Below, piece by piece: positions 37,674 through 49,935 of a stretch of DNA of 64,000 nt. Under the pieces are notes generated by a model. That model worked only from the letters and a program-made list of their open reading frames with translations. It made no database searches and was not told the origin of the DNA. The stretch's first letter is position 1, and every line of letters begins with the position of its first letter. This stretch comes from Cupriavidus sp. EM10 (GTDB taxonomy: Bacteria; Pseudomonadota; Gammaproteobacteria; Burkholderiales; Burkholderiaceae): contig NZ_CP076061.1 of the NCBI RefSeq assembly GCF_018729255.1, positions 1,364,001-1,428,000 on the forward strand, written 5' to 3'. A program made the translations under genes and the position numbers.

Positions 37674-38258
37674 CTAGCGCAGGTCCACCTTCACGCTGAT
37701 CCCGTCCGGCGTCACGGTGATGGCGCCGGGCTGCACGTCCTTGCCGTTGAAGCGCAGTTCGTCGGGCTTGAACGTGTAGAGCGGATAGTCCTTGAGCAGC
37801 TGCTGGGCCACCACGGCGCCGATGGCGTTGAGCTGCTGCGTGTACTGGTTCATGCCCTGTACCTGCACGTCCTGGACGGTGGGATTGTCCAGCAGCACGG
37901 CGCGGCGCGTGGCGTCGTACTTCACGCCGCTGTTCAGCGACATCGTGCCGTTGACCGGTGGCGCCGGCAGGATCGTGTTGGACATGGCCGCGTCCATCTG
38001 CGTGGTCACGCGGTTGGTGGCCTGGTCGAGCACCAGCCGGGGATTGGACAGCTGCACGCTGACAAGCTCGCCATAGCGCAGCGTGGTCGGAAACTTCTTG
38101 TCCACGGCGCTCTGCAGCTCGGCCTTGGAAAACGTGTACTCGCCGGTCCAGACGTTGTAGCCGGCGTAGGCCGTGCCAACGGCGGCGGCGGCGATGGCCA
38201 CGGCCAGGAAATGCCTGACATGGCGGGGGCTGACGCGAGAAAGGACGGTTGGAAGCAT
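37674..38258 (-). CDS. DUF1439 family protein, exported
   Basis: A 194-residue protein with an N-terminal hydrophobic export signal (residues about 15-33, HFLAVAIAAAAVGTAYAGYN). The mature part has the DUF1439 pattern YTFSKAELQSAVDKKFPTT, NPRLVLDQATNRV and LKDYPLYTFKPDELR. There is no lipobox Cys at the cleavage point, unlike E. coli YceB, so it is probably periplasmic or membrane-anchored. Start is uncertain: ATG 38258 or 38300, neither with a clear ribosome site. Related proteins are thought to bind lipid-like ligands. Confidence 0.75.
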   Translation of the reverse strand: MLPTVLSRVSPRHVRHFLAVAIAAAAVGTAYAGYNVWTGEYTFSKAELQSAVDKKFPTTLRYGELVSVQLSNPRLVLDQATNRVTTQMDAAMSNTILPAPPVNGTMSLNSGVKYDATRRAVLLDNPTVQDVQVQGMNQYTQQLNAIGAVVAQQLLKDYPLYTFKPDELRFNGKDVQPGAITVTPDGISVKVDLR

Positions 38259-38343
38259 GGATGCGGAACGGTCTGTCGATAGCCGGTGTGACCCGGTCAT
38301 CGTGGCGAACGTTCCGGAATGTGATGCAGCCGATCCTTGGGGA

Positions 38344-38547
38344 TCAGTAATGCGGCGGGATCTCGTGCTGCGGCTGGGATTCGGTTCCCGTAGGTGCCGC
38401 AGCGCGCACTTGCTGGTAGAGGGCGCGGAACTGGGCCTGCAGCAGGTCCAGCTGTTGCTGCTGGCGGGCAACGGTCAGGTTGAGCGTCTCGATCAGGTCT
38501 TCCTGGAAGGCGACCTTGATCTCGAGATCGATCAGGCGGGATTCCAT
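38344..38547 (-). CDS. slyX: SlyX-family protein
   Basis: A 67-residue coiled-coil protein. The start ATG (MESRLIDLEIKVAFQEDLIE) follows GGAGA at seven bases. The heptad-rich stretch TLNLTVARQQQQLDLLQAQF and the C-terminal P-P-H-Y ending are typical of SlyX, a small conserved protein of unknown role in proteobacteria. It shares direction with the DUF1439 gene downstream. Confidence 0.9.
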   Translation of the reverse strand: MESRLIDLEIKVAFQEDLIETLNLTVARQQQQLDLLQAQFRALYQQVRAAAPTGTESQPQHEIPPHY

Positions 38548-38622
38548 CAGCGATTCTCCGGTTGGGTGCGGCATTGTAGGGGATGCTACGCCGCGCCCGC
38601 CCGGAGACCGATGGATGCGCCG

Positions 38623-39051
38623 CTATTCCTTGGGCGCAACCAGCACCATCCACGTGACGCCGAACTTGTCGGCCACCATGCCGAAGCGTTCGCTGAAGAA
38701 CGTCGGCGCGGCCGGCATCACCACGTGGCCGCCCTGCGACAGCGCGCCGATGGTCTTGTCGACTTCCGCCGCGCTGCCCACCGTGATCGACAGCGCAAAG
38801 CCCTTGAATTCGGCCTGGCCCTTGTTCTCGCCGTCCGATCCCATGATCGTCGTATCGCCAATCTGCAGGGCCATGTGCATGACCTTGTCGCCGCTGGGTG
38901 CGGCCGGGCCGCAGCCGGGGCCGGCGTCGGCCGGGGCGTCCTTGAAGCGCATCAGGCCTTCCACCTTCGCACCGATGGCGGTCTTGTAGAACTCGGCCGC
39001 TTCCTCTGCGCGACCATCGAAAAACAGGTACGACTGGACTTTCGAAGACAT
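38623..39051 (-). CDS. VOC-family protein (PhnB/glyoxalase-like)
   Basis: A 142-residue protein of the PhnB-like branch of the vicinal oxygen chelate superfamily. ATG 39051 is preferred because AGGAG lies at correct spacing; ATG 39057 directly abuts it. The order KVQSYLFFDGRAEEAAEFYK, VMHMALQIGDTTIMGSDG and FGMVADKFGVTWMV is typical. Most members lack a proven activity. It is divergent from argG. Confidence 0.88.
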   Translation of the reverse strand: MSSKVQSYLFFDGRAEEAAEFYKTAIGAKVEGLMRFKDAPADAGPGCGPAAPSGDKVMHMALQIGDTTIMGSDGENKGQAEFKGFALSITVGSAAEVDKTIGALSQGGHVVMPAAPTFFSERFGMVADKFGVTWMVLVAPKE

Positions 39052-39067
39052 CGACATCTCCTGCTGA

Positions 39068-40633
<1,566 letters not shown>

Positions 40634-40670
40634 GCCTGCCCAGCCGGATCACCGGCACGCTGAACCAGGA

Positions 40671-40701
40671 AACCGGCACGAGAAATCGTGCCGGTTTTTT
40701 T
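40671..40701 (+). terminator. Rho-independent terminator of argG
   Basis: AACCGGCACGA (40671-40681) and TCGTGCCGGTT (40686-40696) form an 11-bp perfect stem around GAAA and continue into a T-run of at least six. Confidence 0.95.
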
Positions 40702-40740
40702 GTGGTGCCGGCGCTGCCGGGGTTTGCCCCGGCCCCGCAT

Positions 40741-40784
40741 GACAGACATATGGCAGACATGCGGCAGACATGCGGCAGACATGC
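40741..40784. repeat. 11-bp tandem repeat
   Basis: Three perfect copies of GGCAGACATGC (40752-40784) preceded by a diverged copy at 40741-40751, in the space between argG and the aldo/keto reductase. Confidence 0.9.
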
Positions 40785-40898
40785 GGACGGCCGCTGCAAG
40801 GCGCGCCGCAACGCGGCACAATGCGCGATGCCGGCCCCGATGGTCATCGGGGCCGGCAGCCTTTTCTGCTTCGGCTTCGCTAATCGGGGATTCTCGTC

Positions 40899-41924
40899 AT
40901 GCCAGATTTCACCATGCAGTACCGCCGCCTGGGCGCCAGCAACCTGAACGTATCCACCCTGTGCCTTGGCACGATGATGTTCGGCGACCAGACCGATGAA
41001 GCCGAGGCGGGCCGCATCGTCGCCAGCGCCCGTGCGCACGGCGTCAACTTCATCGACACGGCGGACGTGTACACCAAGGGGGCGTCCGAATCGATGGTGG
41101 GCCGGCTGCTGCAGTCGCAGCGGCATGACTGGGTGCTGGCCACCAAGCTCGGCAACCAGATGGGCAGCGGCCCGAACCAGCAGAACTACTCGCGCACCTG
41201 GATCATCCGCGAAGTGGAAGAGAGCCTGCGCCGCCTGGCCACGGATTTTGTCGACATCCTGTATCTGCATCGCGACTTCTCCGGCGCCAACCTGGAAGAG
41301 CCGGTGCGCGCGATGGGCGACCTGATCCGCGCCGGCAAGATCCGCTATTGGGCCGTGTCGAATTTCCGTGGCTGGCGCATTGCCGAGATCGCCGCGCTAT
41401 GCGACAAGCTGGGCGTGCCGCGTCCCGTCGCATGTCAGCCGTATTACAACCTGCTGAACCGCATGCCCGAGGTGGAAATCCTGCCGGCCTGCCAGCATTT
41501 CGGCCTGGGCGTGGTGCCCTACAGCCCGATCGCGCGCGGCGTGCTGACCGGCAAGTACCTGCCCGGCCAGGCGCCGCAGGCAGACTCGCGCGCCGGCCGC
41601 GCCGACCGCCGCATGATGGAAACCGAATTCCGCGAGGAATCGCTGGTCATCGCGCAGACGCTGAAGGCGCATGCCGAAGGGCGCGGGCTGACGCCGGGCC
41701 AGTTCGCCACGGCCTGGGTGCTGGCCAATCCGATCATCAGCTCGGTCATCGCCGGCCCGCGCACGCTGGCGCAGTTCGAGGACTATTTTGGTGCAGTCGG
41801 CGCGGTGATCACGGCCCAGGAAGAAGCGATGGTCGACGCCCTGGTGCCGCGCGGCCACGCGTCCACGCACGGCTACAACGATCCAAACTATCCGTTTGGC
41901 GGGCGACCAGTCGCCGCCGCCTGA
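40899..41924 (+). CDS. Aldo/keto reductase
   Basis: A 341-residue NADPH-dependent oxidoreductase with the (beta/alpha)8 fold. Motifs: MQYRRLGASNLNVSTLCLGT at the start, the catalytic Asp/Tyr region FIDTADVYTKGASESMVG near residue 50, Lys in WVLATKLGNQ, His in YLHRDF, and the cofactor loop near VIAGPRTLAQFEDYFGAV. It resembles the YajO/Tas-type or K+ channel beta-like AKRs. The substrate is unknown. The 3' end runs into an 11-base tandem repeat that duplicates the stop codon. Confidence 0.92.
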   Translation: MPDFTMQYRRLGASNLNVSTLCLGTMMFGDQTDEAEAGRIVASARAHGVNFIDTADVYTKGASESMVGRLLQSQRHDWVLATKLGNQMGSGPNQQNYSRTWIIREVEESLRRLATDFVDILYLHRDFSGANLEEPVRAMGDLIRAGKIRYWAVSNFRGWRIAEIAALCDKLGVPRPVACQPYYNLLNRMPEVEILPACQHFGLGVVPYSPIARGVLTGKYLPGQAPQADSRAGRADRRMMETEFREESLVIAQTLKAHAEGRGLTPGQFATAWVLANPIISSVIAGPRTLAQFEDYFGAVGAVITAQEEAMVDALVPRGHASTHGYNDPNYPFGGRPVAAA

Positions 41925-41945
41925 CCGCCGCCTGACCGCCGCCCG
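41916..41945 (+). repeat. 11-bp tandem repeat across the aldo/keto reductase stop codon
   Basis: GCCGCCTGACC occurs at 41916-41926 and 41927-41937, followed by a partial copy. The first copy contains the stop TGA at 41922-41924. Confidence 0.85.
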
Positions 41946-42147
41946 GGCGCCGCCACCCTCGCGTAAAAACGACAACGGCAGCCGGTATCCCACACCTGAA
42001 ATACACCAGCGTGTGATGCCCAAGCTGCCTGTTGCGCGGCGCGCACGCTGGTGCGTTTGAATACGTGCGGGCGCCAACTTCCGTCGCGCATTCCGCAGCC
42101 GATACGCGTAATATAAATACACGCGGTGGCCCTCGAATGAGGGCCAT

Positions 42148-45100
42148 GTGGCGCAGGCTTTGAGCCGGCGACGCCTGCCGAAACGGCAGGCCCGGCGCAA
42201 CCGGATGCGAAACGTGTCTCGTCGTGGCTGGATCCTTGCAGGGATGGCAGTCGCCGTATGCGGCGGCGCGTACATTGTCGTGAGCCTCGTCGCCAACGAG
42301 GCACAGACCTCTCAATGGCAGGCTCGCTACATGAGCCGGCTGGGCAAGTCGTTGACGTACGAAATCCTGCCCGGCCCCAGCGACAGCATCCGCTATCCAC
42401 ACTCCGGTCCGTACGATCTGCGCCTCGGCTACGAACGCCTTGGCGAATTTGGCGAACGGCTGCTCCGGGAAGGCTATGTCACGACGGCGCAGGCGCGCAT
42501 GTCGTATGACATGGTCCGGCTGATGGATCAGGGCATCTTCCCGCCTTACCGTGAAAAGACCCAGGCCGGGTTGCTGATCCGTGACTGCAACGCGCTGACG
42601 ATGTCGTATGACCGCTATCCGCAGCGGCAGTACGAGAACTTCGATTCGATCCCGAAGGTGCTGGTCGCGTCGCTGCTGTTCGTCGAGAACCAGAACCTGC
42701 TCAACCCCGAATATCCGATGATGAATCCGGCGCTGGACTGGCGCCGGTTCTCGCGTGCGGTGATGGACCAGGGCATCCGCCTGGTCGACCGCGGCCACCG
42801 CCAGCCCGGCGGCAGCACGCTGGCCACGCAGATCGAGAAATACCGGCATTCGCCCGAAGGCAAGACCCAGTCGATTGGCGACAAGCTGCGGCAGATGACC
42901 TCGGCTTCACTGCGCGCCTACCACGACGGGCCGGACACGCAGCGGGCGCGCGAGAACATCGTGGTTGACTACGTCAACACGGTGCCGCTGTCGGCGCGCT
43001 CCGGCCATGGCGAGATCGAGGGCGTGGGCGACGCGCTGTACGTCTGGTACGGCGAGGACTTCGCCGAAGCCAACCAGCTGCTGCGCGAGATGGATCCGCG
43101 CAATCCGTCGCCCCGTGCGGCGCAGGTCTACAAGCGGGTGCTGTCGCTGATCATCTCGCAGCGGCGCCCGTCGTACCACCTGCGGCGCGACGACACGAAT
43201 CTTGACGCGCTGACCGGCAGCTACCTGCGCCTGCTGGCGTCGGCCAACGCCATCACGCCGGAACTGCGCGACGCCGCGCTGGCGCAGTCGCTGGACAAGT
43301 CGGCCCCGCCCCAGCGCCCCCGGCCCGAGCCGTGGGTCACGCGCAAGGCCATCAACCAGGTGCGCAACGACGTGCAGCACATGCTGCATGTGGACAGCCG
43401 CTACGACCTGGACCGGCTCGACCTGACCGTCGACAGCACCGTCAACCGCGAGGCACAGCGCAAGGTTACCGAGACGCTGCTACGCGTGGGCACCAAGGAC
43501 GGCGCCCGCGAGATGGGCCTCTATGGCAAGAACCTGCTCAAGGACAACGACGACCCGTCGCGGCTCGTGGCCAGCTTCACGCTGTTCGAGCGCGTGGGCA
43601 ATGCGGCCGTGGTGCGGGTGCAGGCCGACAACGTCGACCAGCCGTTCGACATCAACGCCGGGGCGCGGCTGAACCTGGGGTCCACCGCCAAGCTGCGCAC
43701 GCTGGTGACGTACCTGGAAGTCATCAACGAGCTGCACGACCGCTATGCGGGCATGAGCGTGGCCGAGCTGAAGGCGCTGCAGGTGCCGCGCCAGGATGCG
43801 CTGACGCGCTGGGCCGTCGATTACCTGATCAAGGCCAAGCCGGCCGAGCGCGACCGCGCCGCCATGCTGGACGCCGCGATGGAACGCAAGTACTCGGGCA
43901 ATCCCGGCGAGGCGTTCTACACCGGCGGCGGCATGCAGAGCTTCACGAACTTCGAGAAGTGGGAAGGCGAGCGGCAGATGACCGTGCGCGTCGGGTTCCA
44001 GCATTCGGTCAACCTGGTGTTCATCCGCATGATGCGCGACATCGTGCGCTACGAGGTCTACCTGGCCCACCCCGAGGCCGCCACGCTGATCGAGGACCGC
44101 ACCGACCCGGGCCGCCGGCCCTACCTGGAGCGTTTTGCCGACGAGGAAGGCAGTTCGTTCATGCTGAACTTCTGGCAGCGCTACCGGGGCAAGACCAACG
44201 ACGAGCGGCTGCAGGTGCTGCTGGGCCGCGTGAAACAGCCCACGCCGCATCTGGCGGCGGTGCGGCTGGCGGTGACGCTGCTGAGCGTGCGTCCCAACAC
44301 CGACTACGACACCTTCGCGCGCACGCTGCGCCAGTGGATGCCCAGGCAGAAGCTCGACGACGAGGACCTGCAGAAGCTCTACGCCAAGTACGGCCACGAC
44401 AAGTTCAACCTCAACGACCGTGGCTACCTGTCGCGCATCCATCCGCTGGAACTGTGGATGGTGGAGTATCTGGGCACCCATCCCGACGCCCAGCTGAAGG
44501 AAGTGCTGCAGCAGAGCGCGCCCGAGCGGCAGACCGTGTATGCCTGGCTGTTCAAGACCCGCAGCAAGCTGGGGCAGGATGGCCGCATCCGCACGCTGCT
44601 GGAGCGCGAGGCCTTCGAGAAGATCGCCCGGCGCTGGCAGCGGGTGGGATATCCGTTCGACACGCTGACGCCGTCGTACGCCACGTCGATCGGCGCCTCG
44701 GGCGACCGGCCGTCGGCGCTGGCGGAGCTGGCCGGCATCATCCTGAACAATGGCGTGGATGCCCAGCCGTCCACGGTTCGCACGTTCGCGTTCGCGGCCG
44801 CCACGCCGTACGCCACCACGTACAGCCTGCAGCCCAGCCCGGGCAAGCCGCTGATCGCGCCTGAGATCGCCATGCTGGTACGGCAGTCGATGCTGGATGT
44901 GGTGCAGCGGGGCACGGCCAAGTCGATCAACGGCGCGTTCGTGCCGCTGAACCGCAAGGGCCAGCCACAGGGGGCGCCGCTGCAGATCGCCGGCAAGACC
45001 GGCACGGGCGAGCAGGTCTTCCAGACCTACGGGCCGGGTGGGCGCGTGATTGCGTCGCGCACGGTCAACCGCTCGGCGACGTTCGTGTTCCTGGTGGGGA

Positions 45101-45384
45101 ATCGCTATTTCGGCACGGTCACGCTGCACGTGCGGGAACCGTACGCCGCGCGCTATTCGTTCACCAGCGCGCTGGCGGTGCGGGTGCTGCGGGCGCTGGC
45201 GCCGCAGATCACGGCCATGGCCGCGCCGGGCAGCGATGCCACGCTGCTGCGCTGCCAGGACAGCACCGCGATGGCGATCCAGCCGTCAACGGCGTGGACG
45301 GCGCCGGCGACCGATGTACCGGCCACCGATACCCCGGCGCCCGGGCGCCTAGCGCTTGCGGCGGACCGCGTCGTAAATAAATAG
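42148..45384 (+). CDS. Atypical class A penicillin-binding protein (GT51 plus transpeptidase-like)
   Basis: A 1078-residue inner-membrane peptidoglycan synthase-like protein. A hydrophobic anchor (WILAGMAVAVCGGAYIVVSL) lies at residues 28-47. The glycosyltransferase GT51 region has SLLFVENQNLLNP and RQPGGSTLATQIEKYRHSPE, then ENIVVDYVNTVPLS. The C-terminal part has a serine SxxK-like motif in LNLGSTAKLRTL and KTG in IAGKTGTGEQVFQ. It is longer than typical PBP1 and diverges around the active sites. GTG 42148 is chosen because GAGGG precedes it; ATG 42205 is the alternative. Confidence 0.85.
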   Translation: MAQALSRRRLPKRQARRNRMRNVSRRGWILAGMAVAVCGGAYIVVSLVANEAQTSQWQARYMSRLGKSLTYEILPGPSDSIRYPHSGPYDLRLGYERLGEFGERLLREGYVTTAQARMSYDMVRLMDQGIFPPYREKTQAGLLIRDCNALTMSYDRYPQRQYENFDSIPKVLVASLLFVENQNLLNPEYPMMNPALDWRRFSRAVMDQGIRLVDRGHRQPGGSTLATQIEKYRHSPEGKTQSIGDKLRQMTSASLRAYHDGPDTQRARENIVVDYVNTVPLSARSGHGEIEGVGDALYVWYGEDFAEANQLLREMDPRNPSPRAAQVYKRVLSLIISQRRPSYHLRRDDTNLDALTGSYLRLLASANAITPELRDAALAQSLDKSAPPQRPRPEPWVTRKAINQVRNDVQHMLHVDSRYDLDRLDLTVDSTVNREAQRKVTETLLRVGTKDGAREMGLYGKNLLKDNDDPSRLVASFTLFERVGNAAVVRVQADNVDQPFDINAGARLNLGSTAKLRTLVTYLEVINELHDRYAGMSVAELKALQVPRQDALTRWAVDYLIKAKPAERDRAAMLDAAMERKYSGNPGEAFYTGGGMQSFTNFEKWEGERQMTVRVGFQHSVNLVFIRMMRDIVRYEVYLAHPEAATLIEDRTDPGRRPYLERFADEEGSSFMLNFWQRYRGKTNDERLQVLLGRVKQPTPHLAAVRLAVTLLSVRPNTDYDTFARTLRQWMPRQKLDDEDLQKLYAKYGHDKFNLNDRGYLSRIHPLELWMVEYLGTHPDAQLKEVLQQSAPERQTVYAWLFKTRSKLGQDGRIRTLLEREAFEKIARRWQRVGYPFDTLTPSYATSIGASGDRPSALAELAGIILNNGVDAQPSTVRTFAFAAATPYATTYSLQPSPGKPLIAPEIAMLVRQSMLDVVQRGTAKSINGAFVPLNRKGQPQGAPLQIAGKTGTGEQVFQTYGPGGRVIASRTVNRSATFVFLVGNRYFGTVTLHVREPYAARYSFTSALAVRVLRALAPQITAMAAPGSDATLLRCQDSTAMAIQPSTAWTAPATDVPATDTPAPGRLALAADRVVNK

Positions 45385-45600
45385 CAGGACGATGGCGCCG
45401 ATGATCGACGCGATCCAGCCTACCGGCTCGCCGGCCTGGTAGAAGCCCATCGCGCGGCCTACGTAGCCGGCCAGCAGGGCGCCCAGCACGCCAAGCAGGA
45501 TCGTCATGATCCAGCCCATCTTGTCGTCGCCGGGCTTGATGGCCCGCGCAATCAGTCCAACGACCAGGCCAACGAACACCGTACCGAGAAATGCCATCAT
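45349..45600 (-). CDS. GlsB/YeaQ/YmgE family (transglycosylase-associated) membrane protein
   Basis: An 83-residue protein with three hydrophobic helices rich in Gly (MAFLGTVFVGLVVGLIARAI, GWIMTILLGVLGALLAGYVG, VGWIASIIGAIVLLFIYDAV). ATG 45600 follows AAGGAG. The family is stress-associated and of uncertain function. Its 3' end overlaps the convergent PBP gene by 36 bases. Confidence 0.9.
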   Translation of the reverse strand: MMAFLGTVFVGLVVGLIARAIKPGDDKMGWIMTILLGVLGALLAGYVGRAMGFYQAGEPVGWIASIIGAIVLLFIYDAVRRKR

Positions 45601-45733
45601 GAAGCGCTCCTTCCGTTGCGAAGAGGGACCGGCGGCACATCGTGCCACCGTCATGTGACGAACCGGGGTACATCGGCGGCGCACCGGCCGGCGGCGCGCC
45701 GCACTGCCTTCGGGCGCGCACGCCCGGCGCAGT

Positions 45734-47839
<2,106 letters not shown>

Positions 47840-47934
47840 GGTGTTTCTCCTGGTTCGGGCACCACGGGCCGATAAGCGTAGCACTTCCGCCAATCACGCG
47901 TATTTCCCCATGCCGCATAAGGCATGGCGGGTCA

Positions 47935-48807
47935 TCAGGGCCAGCTTTGGCGCGCATACACGCCTGCGGCGGCGCGCGCCAGGGCGGCACGCTCCGCTGC
48001 CTGAGTATCGGTATAGAACGGCGGATCGGCCAGTGGCAAGCCGTTGTCGCGCGCGGTCTCCACCAGGATGCGCAGGTATTCCGTCATGTGCAATGCCGTG
48101 AAGCCGTTTGGGTCGTGGAATGCCACGATCACCGGCGTCACGCCGTCCACGGACGGCAGGCGGCGCGCCACCATCGCCTGGCCCACGTGCTCCAGTTCAT
48201 GACGCATGTGCGGGCGTCGGCGCAGGCTGATGGTCCAGCCGTAGAACTTGCCGTCGCGGGCGTTGGCATCGGCCATCAGCATGCCCAGCCCCACCTGCCC
48301 GTAGATGGCCTGCGTGCGGGCGTCGTACGCCCAGTTCGGCGGCCGGACCACGCCGGCGACGCGGCCACACTGCGCCACGATGTCTGCCTGGCCCCGCCGC
48401 AGCGACGCCGCCAGGACGTCGGACGCCAGCCTGGTGTGGGAAACATGCCCGCCTACCACGCCGCTATGCACGGCCATCAACTGCCCCTGCGCACAGGTTT
48501 CGTGCATCTGCGCACGGCCCTCGGGGCCACCGCCTCGGCGCGGGTGTTCGGTCTGGACAAAGAAGATCGCCTTGATGCCCGGCGCAATGGGGTTGTCGGC
48601 CAGCTGGCGCAGGATCAGCGGTGTGCCGCCGTAGTCGCCGGTGTCGGGGCCATCGTCGAACGTCAGCAGGAAACGCACCGGCGGCAGGCTGGCGGCGGTG
48701 TCGGCGGGCAGCGGGGTAACGGGGCCCAGCGCGCAGCCCGACAGGGTGAGCGCCGCCATGGCCGTCGCAGCGGCAAAGCAGGTAAAGCGGGACAAACGGT
48801 GATGCAT
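47935..48807 (-). CDS. Polysaccharide deacetylase family lipoprotein
   Basis: A 290-residue NodB-type carbohydrate esterase. A lipoprotein signal ends in the lipobox LSGC (Cys at about residue 25). The catalytic motif 1 is LLTFDDGPDT near residue 47; motif 2 appears as HSGVVGGHVSHTRL, a variant of the usual H(S/T)xxH; motif 3 lies in RPPNWAYDARTQ. It probably removes acetyl groups from a cell-surface polysaccharide at the envelope. Its start lies 12 bases past the stop of a small membrane protein in the same direction, so they may be co-transcribed. Confidence 0.87.
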   Translation of the reverse strand: MHHRLSRFTCFAAATAMAALTLSGCALGPVTPLPADTAASLPPVRFLLTFDDGPDTGDYGGTPLILRQLADNPIAPGIKAIFFVQTEHPRRGGGPEGRAQMHETCAQGQLMAVHSGVVGGHVSHTRLASDVLAASLRRGQADIVAQCGRVAGVVRPPNWAYDARTQAIYGQVGLGMLMADANARDGKFYGWTISLRRRPHMRHELEHVGQAMVARRLPSVDGVTPVIVAFHDPNGFTALHMTEYLRILVETARDNGLPLADPPFYTDTQAAERAALARAAAGVYARQSWP

Positions 48808-48819
48808 AAAAAGTGATTC

Positions 48820-49038
48820 TCAAGACATTTTAAAGGCGATGACGACGACCACGATCGTGAAGAGCAGTCCGGCAAAGCCAACCAGCTCGGCGTCGTTCAG
48901 GCTGTCGGGGCCGCGCCAGGCGCCCGGATAGCGCCCGAAGGTTGCAGCCATGAGGACTGCCCAGCCGATGGCATAGAACACGCCGTAGAAAATCAGTTCC
49001 ATGAACAGCCAGCCGATGGCCTCGATCAGCAATCCCAT
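48820..49038 (-). CDS. Small two-helix membrane protein, unknown
   Basis: A 72-residue protein starting MGLLIEAIGWLFMELIFYGV behind a GGGAGAAACGGGGG ribosome region. Two hydrophobic helices are visible (residues about 5-30 and 50-70) joined by a short charged loop (GRYPGAWRGPDSLNDAE). I do not recognise a family. It directly precedes the deacetylase lipoprotein gene. Confidence 0.65.
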   Translation of the reverse strand: MGLLIEAIGWLFMELIFYGVFYAIGWAVLMAATFGRYPGAWRGPDSLNDAELVGFAGLLFTIVVVVIAFKMS

Positions 49039-49201
49039 CCCCCGTTTCTCCCTCTCTCGCCTGTGCCCGGGTTGTGTCAGCGCGCGTCCGATCGCGCAAT
49101 CAGCCACCGGCTCACGGCACGTTACCGCCAGGCTACCTAGAATGATGGGGATTCGCAGAATTCCTACGAACTCTATCCACCCTGATCAGGAAGGCCGTCC
49201 C

Positions 49202-49921
49202 ATGGTGCGCCCCCCCATAGCTGTCCTGCTGTCTGCCGTGCTGAGCTGCGCCGCGTTGCCGGCTCTGGCGGATGGCCCCGGTGTCTCGTTTTCGGAAGCC
49301 AAGCCCGGCGGCGCGCTGCCCGACGGCTGGCAGAACCGGCCGGTGGTGTCCGGCAAGAAGCTGACCCGCTATTCGCTGGTGGCCTCGAAAGGTACCACGG
49401 TGCTCCAGGCCGACGCCGCCGGGGCCGCGTCGGGCCTGATCCATGAAGGCGATGTCGATCTGGCCAAAACGCCGGTCGTGGAATGGCGCTGGAAGGTGGC
49501 GGCGGCCATACCGGGCGCCGACAACAGCGTGGGCGACAAGGAAGACGCCCCGGCCCGCCTGGTGTTCTTCTTCGATGGCCGCAGCAGCAACCTGTCGATC
49601 GGCGAACGGGCGGAGGCCCTGGCGGCCGGCGTGGCTGGCGACAAGCTGCCCTATGCCACGCTGATGTATATCTGGACCAGCAGCGCGCCGGTCGGCACCG
49701 TCATCGCCAATCCGCATACCAGCCGGGTACAGATGATCGTGGTCGGCAGCGAACCCGGTAAATGGCAGACCCTGCGCCGCAACGTGGCCAGCGACTTCCA
49801 GAAGGTATTCCACGAGGCGCCGGGCAAGCTCACCGGCTACGGCATCCTGACCGATACGGACAACACCGGCGCCACGGCGCGGGCCTGGTACGGCGATATC
49901 ACCTTCCAGCCGGGCAAGTAG
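49202..49921 (+). CDS. DUF3047 family protein, exported
   Basis: A 239-residue protein with a signal peptide ending at LPALADG. The mature part has the DUF3047 features VVEWRWKVAAAIPGADNSVG, KEDAPARLVFFFDG and TLMYIWTSSAPVGTVIANPH, then ATARAWYGDITF at the end. The fold is expected to be beta-rich and periplasmic; no enzyme activity is known. The start follows AGGAAGG. It is convergent with the lipoate ligase-like gene, with 14 bases between stops. Confidence 0.85.
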   Translation: MVRPPIAVLLSAVLSCAALPALADGPGVSFSEAKPGGALPDGWQNRPVVSGKKLTRYSLVASKGTTVLQADAAGAASGLIHEGDVDLAKTPVVEWRWKVAAAIPGADNSVGDKEDAPARLVFFFDGRSSNLSIGERAEALAAGVAGDKLPYATLMYIWTSSAPVGTVIANPHTSRVQMIVVGSEPGKWQTLRRNVASDFQKVFHEAPGKLTGYGILTDTDNTGATARAWYGDITFQPGK

Positions 49922-49935
49922 TTTCGCGGGGAACG

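Noticed and set aside
40741..40784. Possible CRISPR-like array
   Set aside because: Units are 11 bases and directly adjacent without spacers; no cas genes are present.
47908..47927. CCATGCC/GGCATGG hairpin between EF-G and the deacetylase as a terminator
   Set aside because: There is no T-run on either strand, so termination is not supported.
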